A stretch of 64,000 nt of DNA from JALZAA01 sp036005605 (lineage in GTDB: Bacteria; Actinomycetota; Acidimicrobiia; IMCC26256; JACDBD01), in NCBI GenBank assembly GCA_036005605.1, contig DASYQJ010000251.1, positions 1-64,000 on the forward strand, given 5' to 3'. The position numbers and the translations under genes are program-made. Shown in pieces: positions 44,112-54,596 of this stretch; position 1 is the stretch's first letter; every line of letters starts with the position of its first letter. The notes under the pieces are model-generated. The model was not told the origin of the DNA, did no database searches, and saw only the letters and a program-made list of their open reading frames with translations.

Positions 44112-44588
44112 GTGATTTGTGCGCGGTGCGGGCACGACAACGAGGTGGGGGCCAACTTCTGCTCGTCCTGTGGCGCGCCGCTGGCGAGCACCGAGGACGA
44201 GACCACGGCAACCCTCGCCATCGAGGACCGCCACGAGCTCGACGACGAGATGGGGGCGTTGCTGGCCGAGCTCCCGGCCGGCATGGGCGTGGTGGTCGTC
44301 CGGCGGGGCCCGAACGCCGGCAGCCGGTTCTCGCTCGAGCGTGACACCACGACGGTGGGCCGCCACCCGGACTCGGACATCTTCCTCGATGACATCACGG
44401 TCTCGCGTCGCCACGCCGTGATCCGCCACGACCGCGACGGCTACGAGGTGAGCGACGCCGGCTCGCTGAACGGCACGTACGTGAACCACGAGCGGATCGA
44501 GACGACCACGCTCCGTCACCTCGACGAGCTCCAGGTTGGACGGTTCGTGCTCCTCTTCATGGTCGGCGGCCTCGAGGAGCACGCGTGA
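44112..44588 (+). CDS. garA: Zinc-ribbon FHA-domain protein (GarA/OdhI-like)
   Basis: 158 residues. An N-terminal double-CxxC ribbon (CARCGHDN and CSSCGAPL) is followed by a TATLAI phosphorylatable-type segment and then an FHA domain with GSRFSLERDTTTVGRHPDSDI near 80, VSRRHAVI and SLNGTYVNHERI. GarA/OdhI bind 2-oxoglutarate dehydrogenase and related enzymes and are controlled by serine/threonine kinases; the N-terminal threonines (EDETTATL) match the ETTS-type phosphosite less than perfectly. The zinc ribbon is an extra relative to mycobacterial GarA. Start GTG. Confidence 0.85.
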   Translation: MICARCGHDNEVGANFCSSCGAPLASTEDETTATLAIEDRHELDDEMGALLAELPAGMGVVVVRRGPNAGSRFSLERDTTTVGRHPDSDIFLDDITVSRRHAVIRHDRDGYEVSDAGSLNGTYVNHERIETTTLRHLDELQVGRFVLLFMVGGLEEHA

Positions 44589-45604
44589 GCCTGAACCCGA
44601 GCCGCAGCGCGGCGGAAGATTCGTCGCATCTGTCGATCGGCGAGGTTCTCAACATCCTGCGCGAGGAGTTTCCGGACGTCACGATCTCGAAGATTCGATT
44701 CCTCGAGAGCCAGGGCCTCATCGACCCGGAGCGAACCCCGTCCGGGTATCGCAAGTTCTACGAGTCGGACGTCTCGCGACTCCGCTGGATACTCCACCAG
44801 CAAAAGGAGAACTTCCTCCCGCTGAAGGTCATCAAGGAGCGGCTCGACCGCATGGGCGAGGAGCAACCGGCGCCGGTGCATGCAATGGCGCGCCAGAAGC
44901 CCCGAGGACGCCGCGCTCCGTCCCGCCAGGCGCGACGCGCCGCCCAGGATCTCGCCCCGCAACTTCCACTCGGCGACCCGATGCCGGCACCGCCCGACAA
45001 CGACGAGCTCGCCCCGACCGCCGAGAACGGCGACCGGGCGCGCATGGATGAGCACACGCGGCCGCGCGAGACGGGGGACGCGCCCACCCCGCCACGACAA
45101 GAGAAGCGAGCGGAGGCGAGGCGCCCGGCACCCCGAGCAGAGGAAGGGCGCCCCGCGCGCCCGGCCCGTCCGGACGAGTCACCCCCGGAAGCGCCCGACG
45201 ATGCTGCTCCCACCGGCGGCGAAGACGGCCTGACGCGCCGCGAGCTCGCGCGGTCCGCCGGCCTCGAGGACTGGCAGCTGAACGAGCTCGAGTCGTTCGG
45301 CTTGCTCGAGCCGGTCGCGTACAACGGCCGTGACGCGCTGTTCGACGACGAAGGCCAGGCGATCGCGGCGGCCGCCGCCGGCTTCTACGCGCACGGCATC
45401 AGCGCCCGGCACCTCCGCATGTACAAGCACTTCGCCGAACGCGAGGCTGGGCTGTTCGAGCAGGTGATGCAGCAGTACATCCGGCAACGGAACCCCGAAG
45501 CCCGCGCCAAGGCGCAACAGGAGCTGGCGTCGCTGTCACGGCTCGGGCGTGCGTTGCGGTCGGCGCTGCTCGTCCACGCCGTACGCGACTCGCTCGGCGA
45601 GTGA
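44585..45604 (+). CDS. MerR-family transcriptional regulator with long linker
   Basis: 339 residues. The N-terminal MerR winged helix is SIGEVLNILREEFPDVTISK then IRFLESQGLIDPERTPSGYR near 37-56. A central region of about 120 residues (95-215) is Pro-, Ala- and Arg-rich and low in complexity, hence disordered. The C-terminal part (GLTRRELARSAGLEDWQLNE) repeats a helix-turn-helix-like pattern. It corresponds to Rv1828 next to garA. GTG start overlaps the FHA gene stop; stop overlaps hpt. The effector ligand is unknown. Confidence 0.85.
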   Translation: MSLNPSRSAAEDSSHLSIGEVLNILREEFPDVTISKIRFLESQGLIDPERTPSGYRKFYESDVSRLRWILHQQKENFLPLKVIKERLDRMGEEQPAPVHAMARQKPRGRRAPSRQARRAAQDLAPQLPLGDPMPAPPDNDELAPTAENGDRARMDEHTRPRETGDAPTPPRQEKRAEARRPAPRAEEGRPARPARPDESPPEAPDDAAPTGGEDGLTRRELARSAGLEDWQLNELESFGLLEPVAYNGRDALFDDEGQAIAAAAAGFYAHGISARHLRMYKHFAEREAGLFEQVMQQYIRQRNPEARAKAQQELASLSRLGRALRSALLVHAVRDSLGE

Positions 45605-46230
45605 CCGGAGCGACGCAGACCAGGGAAGAACCGCCGCCGACCGTGCTGGTCGACGAACGTGCCATCAGCGCGCACGTCGAGCGCATCGCCGGTCGAATTA
45701 CCCGCGATCATCCCGACGGTGTCGTGCTCGTCGGCGTGCTGAAGGGGGCGCTGATCTTCCTCGCCGACCTGGTGCGCGCCATCACCGAGATCGACGTCAC
45801 CGTCGACTTCCTCGCCATCTCCCGGTACGCCCCCGACTCGGGCCGCGTCCGGATCCTCAAAGACCTCGACGTGGACGTCGAAGGTCGCGACGTCGTCATC
45901 GTGGAAGACCTGGTCGACACCGGCCTCACGCTCGCGTACCTCCTGTCGCACGTTCGTGAGCGTGCGCCGCGTTCCCTCGACGTTTGTACGTTGCTGAACC
46001 GGCCCGTACGGCGCATCGTGCCCCTGTCGGTCCGCTACGTGGGAGAGGAGATCGACGACGTGTTCGTGCTCGGGTACGGCCTGCACCAGGCCGACCTGTA
46101 TCGAAATGTTCCGTTCATCGTCGAGGCGGACCGGAACGTCGTGCTCGACCGACCCGCGGCATACGTCGACGCCCTCTATGGGCCCGGCGCGGCGCCCGTC
46201 CGTCGGCGTCCACCGTCACTCCGTTCGTGA
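45601..46230 (+). CDS. hpt: Hypoxanthine phosphoribosyltransferase
   Basis: 209 residues, type I phosphoribosyltransferase for purine salvage (hypoxanthine or guanine with PRPP). The PRPP loop is VVIVEDLVDTGLTLAYLL near 100-117. The GVLKGALIFLADLVRAI loop I is present, and VGEEIDDVFVLGYGLHQAD near 145 is the metal/PRPP C-terminal motif. It is inserted between the two MerR-type genes and DUF151, a place not occupied by hpt in M. tuberculosis. GTG start with a GTGA overlap. Confidence 0.92.
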   Translation: MTGATQTREEPPPTVLVDERAISAHVERIAGRITRDHPDGVVLVGVLKGALIFLADLVRAITEIDVTVDFLAISRYAPDSGRVRILKDLDVDVEGRDVVIVEDLVDTGLTLAYLLSHVRERAPRSLDVCTLLNRPVRRIVPLSVRYVGEEIDDVFVLGYGLHQADLYRNVPFIVEADRNVVLDRPAAYVDALYGPGAAPVRRRPPSLRS

Positions 46231-46276
46231 AGGCGGGTGGTAAGTTGAGGTCTCCCCGGATCTACGGAGGCAGCGC

Positions 46277-46759
46277 GTGATCCGTCTGTCGCTGGTGGGA
46301 GTTCGAGTCGAGGTTCCCACGAACCAGCCGATCGTGCTTCTGCGCGAGGACGAGGGTCAGCGGTACCTGCCGATCTTCATCGGGCCGCCGGAGGCGACCG
46401 CCATCGTGTACGCCCTCCAGGGCATGGAAACCCCCCGGCCGATGACCCACGATCTCTTCAAGACCGTCCTCGACGACATGTCGATGCGGCTGCAGCAGGT
46501 CGTGATCACCGAGCTCCACGACGGCACCTTCTACGCCGAGATCGAGCTGGCCGGGAACGGCAACGCCTACCGCATCTCCTCGCGGCCCTCGGACGCGATC
46601 GCGCTCGCGGTCCGGTACGAGGACGCCGTCCCGATCTTCGCCGACGAGGCGGTCCTCGAGGAGGCGGGCGTGCTCTTCGAGAACGACGAGGAAGAAGAGC
46701 AGATCGAGCAGTTCCGGGAGTTCCTCGACCAGGTCCGGCCCGAGGACTTCGCCCAGTAG
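46277..46759 (+). CDS. DUF151 bifunctional nuclease-like protein
   Basis: 160 residues of the bifunctional nuclease (BFN/DUF151) family. LVGVRVEVPTNQPIVLLRE, LPIFIGPPEATAIVYAL and SRPSDAIALAVRYEDAVPIF are typical. It ends in an acidic tail (ENDEEEEQIEQF). Rv1829 is the homologue between the merR genes in M. tuberculosis. A GGAGG ribosome binding site lies 7 bases before the GTG start. Nuclease activity has been reported for plant and some bacterial members; here it is inferred. Confidence 0.9.
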   Translation: MIRLSLVGVRVEVPTNQPIVLLREDEGQRYLPIFIGPPEATAIVYALQGMETPRPMTHDLFKTVLDDMSMRLQQVVITELHDGTFYAEIELAGNGNAYRISSRPSDAIALAVRYEDAVPIFADEAVLEEAGVLFENDEEEEQIEQFREFLDQVRPEDFAQ

Positions 46760-46763
46760 CCGG

Positions 46764-46780
46764 CCCCTCCGGGGGAGGGG
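46764..46780 (+). terminator. GC hairpin after the DUF151 gene
   Basis: CCCCTCC (46764-46770) pairs perfectly with GGAGGGG (46774-46780) across a 3-nt loop just after the stop codon, followed by GTGGGGA without a T-tract. It could act as a factor-independent-like terminator typical of high-GC genomes, but is weak evidence on its own. Confidence 0.35.
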
Positions 46781-46791
46781 TGGGGAGAACG

Positions 46792-46820
46792 TTGACCCGC
46801 CGTCCGGCGACGAGTAGCGT
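46792..46820 (+). promoter_or_regulatory. Promoter of the merR gene at 46892
   Basis: TTGACC at 46792-46797 and TAGCGT at 46815-46820 are separated by exactly 17 bp, a good match to housekeeping sigma consensus in actinobacteria. The downstream stretch to the ATG (about 70 nt) is a likely MerR operator region. It implies that merR, the nuclease-like gene and possibly gcvT are transcribed separately from the genes upstream. Confidence 0.6.
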
Positions 46821-46891
46821 CACACGGGCGTAACTACCGGCGTGTCACTTCGCGGGTCGAACCGGCGCCCGCGCCCGAGACGGAGCGTCCA

Positions 46892-47488
46892 ATGAGTCAG
46901 CGCACGACCGAGGGCAAAGCTAGCCGCGGGGGTTCGAACGGAGGCGTCCCGCGCCTCGAGCAGGGATCGCTCGACGCGGCGTTGGCAGGCCGCGACGGTG
47001 GCGACGAGATCGGCTTCCGCGGGCCACAGGTGTGCAAGATCGTCGGCATCACGTACCGGCAGCTCGACTACTGGGCCCGCACCGAGCTCGTGCGCCCGTC
47101 GCTCGCGGACGCGCGGGGGAGCGGCACACAGCGGCGGTACTCCTACCGCGACCTCGTGCGCCTCAAGGTGATCAAGAACCTCCTCGACTCGGGCGTGAAG
47201 CTCCAGGCGGCCCGGAAGGCGATCGAGTACGTCCGCGGCGACCTCGGCGACGACTGGGCGTCGGCGAGCCTCGTGCTCAACGGTACGAACTCGGTGCTCG
47301 TCCGGACCGGCGAGGACCTCGTCGACGTCGTGCGTCAGGGGCAGGGCGTGCTGAACATCGTGTCGCTCGGGCAAGTGGTCGACGAGCTCGAGGCCAGCAT
47401 CCATGACCTCGGCGATGCCGCGCCCGACGACGCCCCGGCGCGCGCTGCCCATCCTGCGGGCAGCTCATCGGCCGCCGAGGGCGGCTGA
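46892..47488 (+). CDS. MerR-family transcriptional regulator (Rv1830-like)
   Basis: 198 residues. The MerR DNA-binding domain starts near 40: GFRGPQVCKIVGITYRQLDY and then WARTELVRPSLADARGSGTQRRYSYRDLVRL (two consecutive stretches), followed by IKNLLDSGVKLQAARKAIEYVR. It is a short regulator with no recognisable ligand domain and a Pro/Ala/Ser-rich tail. Location after DUF151 matches Rv1830 of M. tuberculosis, which has been connected to cell-cycle and tolerance phenotypes. ATG 46892. Confidence 0.88.
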   Translation: MSQRTTEGKASRGGSNGGVPRLEQGSLDAALAGRDGGDEIGFRGPQVCKIVGITYRQLDYWARTELVRPSLADARGSGTQRRYSYRDLVRLKVIKNLLDSGVKLQAARKAIEYVRGDLGDDWASASLVLNGTNSVLVRTGEDLVDVVRQGQGVLNIVSLGQVVDELEASIHDLGDAAPDDAPARAAHPAGSSSAAEGG

Positions 47489-47500
47489 CGGGCAGGTGCG

Positions 47501-47962
47501 ATGAGCGAGGCGACGCTCCCACACGAGATCGTCCGTTTCGCTCACAACTCCGAGCGCCAGTTCGCCAAGCTCCTCGACTTCTACGGCATCGAATGGGAGT
47601 ACGAGCCGCGCACGTTCACGTTGGAACGCGACCGTGACGGCCGCCCCGTACAGGCGTTCACTCCCGACTTCTACCTGCCGGCGTACGACCTCTACATCGA
47701 GATCACGACCCTCAACCAGAAGCTCGTCACCAAGAAGAACCGCAAGGCCCGCCGGCTCCGCGAGCTGCACCCCGAGATCCGCATCAAGGTGCTGTACCAG
47801 CGCGACTACCTGCACCTGCTCGTGAAGTACGGGCTCGAGCCTCCGTCGCAGCTCAGCGAGCAGCTCGGCGAGGGCGCCCCGTTGCGCTTCGACGTCGACG
47901 GTTCCGCCGGCGCCGCTCGCCCGAACCCGGAGCGCGCCGGTCCCGAAGCCGAGTCGGCCTGA
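47501..47962 (+). CDS. PD-(D/E)XK nuclease-like protein
   Basis: 153 residues, unnamed. The core FTPDFYLPAYDLYIEITTLN (about 50-68) has the spacing of a restriction-like PD-(D/E)XK fold: D in TPDFYLP, then an acidic residue in YIEI and a Lys-rich strand (KKNRKARRLRELHP). An N-terminal helix (HNSERQFAKLLDFYGIEWEYE) precedes. It is probably a nuclease or nuclease-derived DNA-binding protein, but the catalytic lysine position is not certain. It sits 12 bp after the MerR gene. Confidence 0.6.
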   Translation: MSEATLPHEIVRFAHNSERQFAKLLDFYGIEWEYEPRTFTLERDRDGRPVQAFTPDFYLPAYDLYIEITTLNQKLVTKKNRKARRLRELHPEIRIKVLYQRDYLHLLVKYGLEPPSQLSEQLGEGAPLRFDVDGSAGAARPNPERAGPEAESA

Positions 47963-47993
47963 GCGCGAGGTTCGCCGCCTAGGCTCCGCGCCC

Positions 47994-49142
47994 GTGGCAG
48001 AGCCAGAGGCAGACACTGCGGCATTGCGTCACAGCCCGCTCGACGCCGAACACCGCGCGCTCGGCGCGCGCATGGCGCCGTTCGGCGGCTGGGAGATGCC
48101 GATCCAGTACACCAGCGTGCTCGAGGAGCATCGCGCCTGCCGCGACCACGCGGTCGCGTTCGACGTGTCGCATCTCGGGTCCGTGCGCGTCGCAGGGGCG
48201 GGCGCCTTCGACATGCTGCAGTGGGCGTTCACGAACGACCTGACTCGCATCGGGCCGGGACGCGCGCAGTACACGCACCTACTCGACCTGGACGACGCGC
48301 ACGTCGTCGACGACATCATCGTGTGGTGGGTCGGCGACGACGAGTTCCTGGTGATGCCGAACGCGTCCAACACTGCGCCGTTGCTCGCCGCGCTCGAGGA
48401 CGCGTCCCGCCACCACGCCGGTGGCGAGTGCACGATCGCCGACGTAACGGAGACCCGCGCCGTGATCGCGGTCCAGGGCCCCGCCGCCCGCAAGGAGCTC
48501 GGCGCCCTGCAGACGGGGTGGGCCGACGTCCGCCGGTTCGCGGTACAGGCCGCCGCGTTCGACGGCGAACCGGGCTGGGTCGCCGGGACCGGCTACACCG
48601 GCGAGGACGGCGTCGAGCTCCACGTGCCCGCGGCCGTCGCGCCGGCGTGCTGGCGGCTCCTCCTCGACGCCGCCATCCGCCCGGCCGGCCTCGGGGCCCG
48701 CGACACCCTCCGGCTGGAAGCCGGTCTTCCCCTCCACGGGCACGAGCTCGGCCCCGGCATCACGCCGCTCCAGGCCGGACTGTCGTGGGTCGTGCGGTTC
48801 GACAAGGGTGATTTCCGCGGCCGGGGCCCGCTTGCCGCCGAGCGCGACCGCGGCATCCACCGCCGGCTGCGCGGCCTCGTGCTCGACGGGCGCCAGATTC
48901 CCCGCACCGGCTATGCCGTCCAGATGGGGGAGGAGCGTGTGGGCGAGGTCACGAGCGGCAACTTCTCGCCCGTGCTCGAACGAGGCATCGCCCTCGCGTT
49001 CCTCCGACCCGACCTCGACGAGGGCGCGTCGGTCACCGTCGACATCCGTGGCCGGCCGGCGGCGGCGACCGTCACGAGGCCGCCGTTCGTGCGGCGCGGC
49101 CGCGGCGACGGCGACGGCGCCGGCGACAATCCAAGCAACTAA
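47994..49142 (+). CDS. gcvT: Aminomethyltransferase (glycine cleavage T protein)
   Basis: 382 residues. Transfers the methylene from the aminomethyl-lipoyl H protein to tetrahydrofolate, releasing ammonia. MAPFGGWEMPIQY near 26 is the folate-domain start; the catalytic aspartate is in FDVSHLGSVRV, and GYTGEDGVELHVP and LGARDTLRLEAGLPLHGHEL follow near 198-245. GTG 47994. The tandem glycine riboswitch begins about 25 bp after its stop and so does not control this gene. Confidence 0.94.
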   Translation: MAEPEADTAALRHSPLDAEHRALGARMAPFGGWEMPIQYTSVLEEHRACRDHAVAFDVSHLGSVRVAGAGAFDMLQWAFTNDLTRIGPGRAQYTHLLDLDDAHVVDDIIVWWVGDDEFLVMPNASNTAPLLAALEDASRHHAGGECTIADVTETRAVIAVQGPAARKELGALQTGWADVRRFAVQAAAFDGEPGWVAGTGYTGEDGVELHVPAAVAPACWRLLLDAAIRPAGLGARDTLRLEAGLPLHGHELGPGITPLQAGLSWVVRFDKGDFRGRGPLAAERDRGIHRRLRGLVLDGRQIPRTGYAVQMGEERVGEVTSGNFSPVLERGIALAFLRPDLDEGASVTVDIRGRPAAATVTRPPFVRRGRGDGDGAGDNPSN

Positions 49143-49167
49143 CCTCGCGGGAACGCCGTCGAACCCG

Positions 49168-49389
49168 AGCGGGAGAGACCCCCGACGCGCTGCTGGCGGG
49201 CCGGGGGAGCCGAAGGAGCAACCGTCCCCGGAAACTCTCAGGCGAACGGACCGCTCGGGCGAGGCGCCTCTGGAGAGCAGGCCCGGCCCGCCATAGGCAA
49301 GAGGGCGAGTCGGACCTCACCGACGGGGAAAGCCCGGTCCGTACCGGCCGGGTGAATCTCTCAGGTTCCGGGACAGAGCGGGGAACGGC
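49168..49389 (+). promoter_or_regulatory. Tandem glycine riboswitch
   Basis: Two glycine aptamers in series. The first (about 49170-49280) has GGGAGAGACC, CCGAAGGAGCAACC, AAACTCTCAGGCGAACGG and CTGGAGAGCA. The second (about 49290-49389) has CACCGACGGGGAAAGCC, TGAATCTCTCAGGTTCC and GACAGAGCGGGG. These are the conserved cores of the class, which senses glycine cooperatively. It lies about 70 nt before gcvP and is expected to switch it on when glycine is abundant. The expression platform is not obvious. Confidence 0.93.
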
Positions 49390-49458
49390 CACGAACGTGG
49401 TGGCCACCGCAGACCGGCGCGGCGTGGGCACACGCCGAACGACGAACCGGAGGAGCCG

Positions 49459-52335
<2,877 letters not shown>

Positions 52336-52338
52336 GCG

Positions 52339-52740
52339 TCAGGCGACCGCGGTCGCCTCGAGTTCGACCATCAACTCCGGGAACGCGAGCCGCGCCACGC
52401 CGAGGAGCGTGCCCGGCGGCGCCACCCCCGCGGCACCCGTCCGCTCACTGAGCGCGCCGCCCCCGATGCCGATGAAAGCGTCGACGTCGGTCGTGTAGAT
52501 GTTCAGGCGTACGACGTTCGCCAAGCCCATCCCTGCGCCGCGCAACACCGCCTCGAGGTTGTCCACGGCGAGCGAGATCTGCCCCGCCATGTCCCCGGCA
52601 AACTGCGGGGAGCCCTCACCGTCCACGGAGGTCTGGCCGGCACAGAACAAGACACGCTGCCCACCTTCGACGATCTCGCCCTGGTTGAACCCGAACTCCA
52701 GCGACCACTGCCACGGGTTGACTGCTGTGCGTTGGACCAT
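52339..52740 (-). CDS. RidA-family (YjgF/UK114) protein
   Basis: 133 residues, homologous to enamine/imine deaminases. FCAGQTSVDGEGSPQFAGDM, DNLEAVLRGAGMGLANVVRL and the C-terminal PPGTLLGVARLAFPELMVELEATAVA (last two parts of the same tail) show the family; the usual Arg of the R(105) motif aligns with GVARLAF. ATG 52740 with GGGA upstream. It is convergent with gcvP, and clearance of reactive imines next to glycine cleavage is plausible but not shown. Confidence 0.87.
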   Translation of the reverse strand: MVQRTAVNPWQWSLEFGFNQGEIVEGGQRVLFCAGQTSVDGEGSPQFAGDMAGQISLAVDNLEAVLRGAGMGLANVVRLNIYTTDVDAFIGIGGGALSERTGAAGVAPPGTLLGVARLAFPELMVELEATAVA

Positions 52741-52797
52741 GCTGCTTCCCTCACTCTCACCGATCACGGGACCACTCGTAGCGTAGGGTCGACCGCC

Positions 52798-53181
52798 GTG
52801 GCACACCCGCGGATGTACAGCGACGACGATCCGTACCTCACCGAGCTCCGTGACGTCTGCCTCGCGTTCCCCGAGTCGTGCGAGGTCGAGGCGTGGGGGA
52901 GGCCGACCTTCCGTGCCGGCAAGAAGATGTTCGCCGTCTTCTCGGGGACCGAGGATCGGCCCTGGGGCGTCATCTTCAAGCCCGAGCCCGACGAGCGACC
53001 CGCGCTCCTCGAGGACCCGCGCTTCTATGTGCCCGCGTACTTCGGTCCCAGCGGATGGCTCGCGCTCGACCTCGGGGCCTGCAAGCGCGTCGACTGGGGC
53101 GAGGTCACCGAGCTCATCGATAGCTCGTACCGCCAGGTCGCCCTCAGGCGCATGCTCAAGGCCCTGGAGGAGCGAGGGTGA
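52798..53181 (+). CDS. MmcQ/YjbR-family protein
   Basis: 127 residues from GTG 52798. The MmcQ/YjbR fold is recognised from CLAFPESCEVEAWGRPTFRAG and KKMFAVFSGTED, followed by PRFYVPAYFGPSGWLALDLG and ELIDSSYRQVALRRMLKAL. Members are small DNA-binding-like or cytosolic proteins of unclear role. It is the last plus-strand gene before the proposed dif site at 53219, 37 bp after its stop. Confidence 0.85.
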   Translation: MAHPRMYSDDDPYLTELRDVCLAFPESCEVEAWGRPTFRAGKKMFAVFSGTEDRPWGVIFKPEPDERPALLEDPRFYVPAYFGPSGWLALDLGACKRVDWGEVTELIDSSYRQVALRRMLKALEERG

Positions 53182-53218
53182 ACCCACGCCGGGATGCCGC
53201 TTGGGTGAATCGTGGGCT

Positions 53219-53246
53219 AGTTAACATAACCGGGATTATGGGCGGC
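53219..53246 (-). other. dif: Probable chromosomal dif site
   Basis: On the minus strand the 28 bp read as an 11-bp XerC-arm ending CCCATAA, the 6-bp centre TCCCGG, and the XerD arm TTATGTTAACT. Compared with the E. coli dif core (XerC arm GGTGCGCATAA, XerD arm TTATGTTAAAT), the inner halves match almost fully. The AT-rich inverted halves stand out in very GC-rich surroundings. It lies in the only non-coding gap where gene orientation flips, and xerD is in the window. Not experimentally shown. Confidence 0.78.
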
Positions 53247-53284
53247 GTGGGGTAGCGGTCGCCTGGCGGCGGCGTGAGCCACTT

Positions 53285-53296
53285 CGCCCATAATCC
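53285..53296 (+). repeat. Inverted 12-bp copy of the dif XerC arm
   Basis: CGCCCATAATCC at 53285-53296 is the exact reverse complement of 53233-53244, which covers the inner part of the XerC arm and three bases of the dif centre. The 40-bp spacer is GC-rich. It could be a half-site, or the pair could form a hairpin between the converging genes; no T-tract follows. Confidence 0.6.
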
Positions 53297-53303
53297 TCTG
53301 GGG

Positions 53304-54113
53304 TCATGCACCCCTGGCGTGCTGTGGGCCTTGCTCGACGGCCCTCTGGGCCGTCTCGAGGGACGTGTCGGGTTGGAAGGCCTCGAGCCACCAGGTGGCG
53401 CCGGCAGACTCGTATTCGTGCGGAGGCGCGCTCGCCGTCCACGAGACGACGGCTACGTCGAATGGAGCATCGGCTGTCCGGTGCCGGTCGATCTCGCTGA
53501 GAAGCTCTGTGATCGCCTTGGGTGGGAGGTCGCCGATGGGGACGACGCCGTCGTACCGGGCGGCTCGGCGGAGGGGGGCTCGGACTGGCGAGTGGGCGCC
53601 GCACCAGATGGGGATGCGCGGTTGTTGGAGTGGACGGGGGAGGAAGCGCACGCCGTCGACGTGAAAATGGGGGCCGGAGTGGTGGACCGACTCCCCCGTC
53701 CAGAGCTGCGTGAGGATCTCCAGTCCCTCGTCGAGGAGCTCGGCGCGCGTGCGGTCGTCGCTCGGCTCGCCGAAGGCGCTGAACTCCCGGGAGTGGTCGG
53801 TACCGATGCCGGCGCCGAGGACGAGGCGGCCGCGCGACAGGTGGTCGAGGCTGACGGCCTCGCGCGCGAGCTTCCATGGGCGGCGGCGTGGGATCGGCGT
53901 GATGAGGGGGCCGATGCGGAGGCGGTCGGTGCGCGCCGCGATCGCGGCCAGGGCGATCCAGGCGTCGACGTAGGGGCCGTCGATGCGGTGCATGACGTGG
54001 TCCCAGAGGAAGAAGCCGTCCCAGCCACTCCCCTCGGCTGCGACCGCCAGGTCGACCAGGGCCGCCGGGTCCCCGAACGGGCCGAACGGCGGCAGGAAGA
54101 TCCCCCGCTTCAC
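53304..54113 (-). CDS. LLM-class flavin-dependent oxidoreductase
   Basis: 269 residues in a luciferase-like TIM barrel using F420 or FMN. GIFLPPFGPFGDPAALVDLA is the first strand and helix, then LWDHVMH, LVLGAGIGTDHSREFSAFGE and VDGVRFLPRPLQQPRIPIW, all typical. Actinobacteria carry many such genes; the substrate is open. The start is a GTG 4 bp overlapping the GNAT gene stop. It is the first gene to the right of the dif candidate and the first of the minus-strand block. Confidence 0.88.
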   Translation of the reverse strand: MKRGIFLPPFGPFGDPAALVDLAVAAEGSGWDGFFLWDHVMHRIDGPYVDAWIALAAIAARTDRLRIGPLITPIPRRRPWKLAREAVSLDHLSRGRLVLGAGIGTDHSREFSAFGEPSDDRTRAELLDEGLEILTQLWTGESVHHSGPHFHVDGVRFLPRPLQQPRIPIWCGAHSPVRAPLRRAARYDGVVPIGDLPPKAITELLSEIDRHRTADAPFDVAVVSWTASAPPHEYESAGATWWLEAFQPDTSLETAQRAVEQGPQHARGA

Positions 54114-54586
54114 TCGCGCCGGTCGAGCGCGCGATGCATCACGAGCGCGCGCGCCGTGAACCCGGACCCCTCGAAGAAGTTCTTCGTCGTCCGATGGCCC
54201 GGCAGCGCGAGGGCATCGATGCCGGTGCAACCGCGCGTCGCGCAGAACGCCACCAGATCGTCCGCCATCGCCTCCCCCACCCCGACGGCGCGAGCACCGG
54301 GCTCCACGAAGATGTCGCTGATGACGCCGAGCGTCTCGCCCGTCCGGAGGCGCTCGAGTGCGACCACACCGAAGCCCACGATCATCTCGTCCACCGTCCC
54401 GACGACCACCAACGCGTCGTCCCGGTCGATGAGCGCGCCGTAGGCATCCTCGAACGGCTCGGCGATCGCCTCGCGTGCAGACCACAGCGCGCCGCCCTTC
54501 ATGGGCACGAGCTCCTCGCGTGCAAGCTCGGCCAGCTCGGCGATGCGCGGCAGGTCCTCGGCGATGGCGGGACGACTGCCCTCCAT
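54110..54586 (-). CDS. GNAT-family N-acetyltransferase
   Basis: 158 residues. Acetyl-CoA-binding motif A is in ISDIFVEPGARAVGVGEAMA near 88-107; DALVVVGTVDEMIVGFGVVA precedes as the central strands, and FFEGSGFTARALVMHRAL is the last strand. These transfer acetyl to amines or proteins; the substrate is unknown. ATG 54586. The gene is coupled to the LLM oxidoreductase by a 4-bp overlap. Confidence 0.83.
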   Translation of the reverse strand: MEGSRPAIAEDLPRIAELAELAREELVPMKGGALWSAREAIAEPFEDAYGALIDRDDALVVVGTVDEMIVGFGVVALERLRTGETLGVISDIFVEPGARAVGVGEAMADDLVAFCATRGCTGIDALALPGHRTTKNFFEGSGFTARALVMHRALDRRE

Positions 54587-54596
54587 GGATGGGCGC

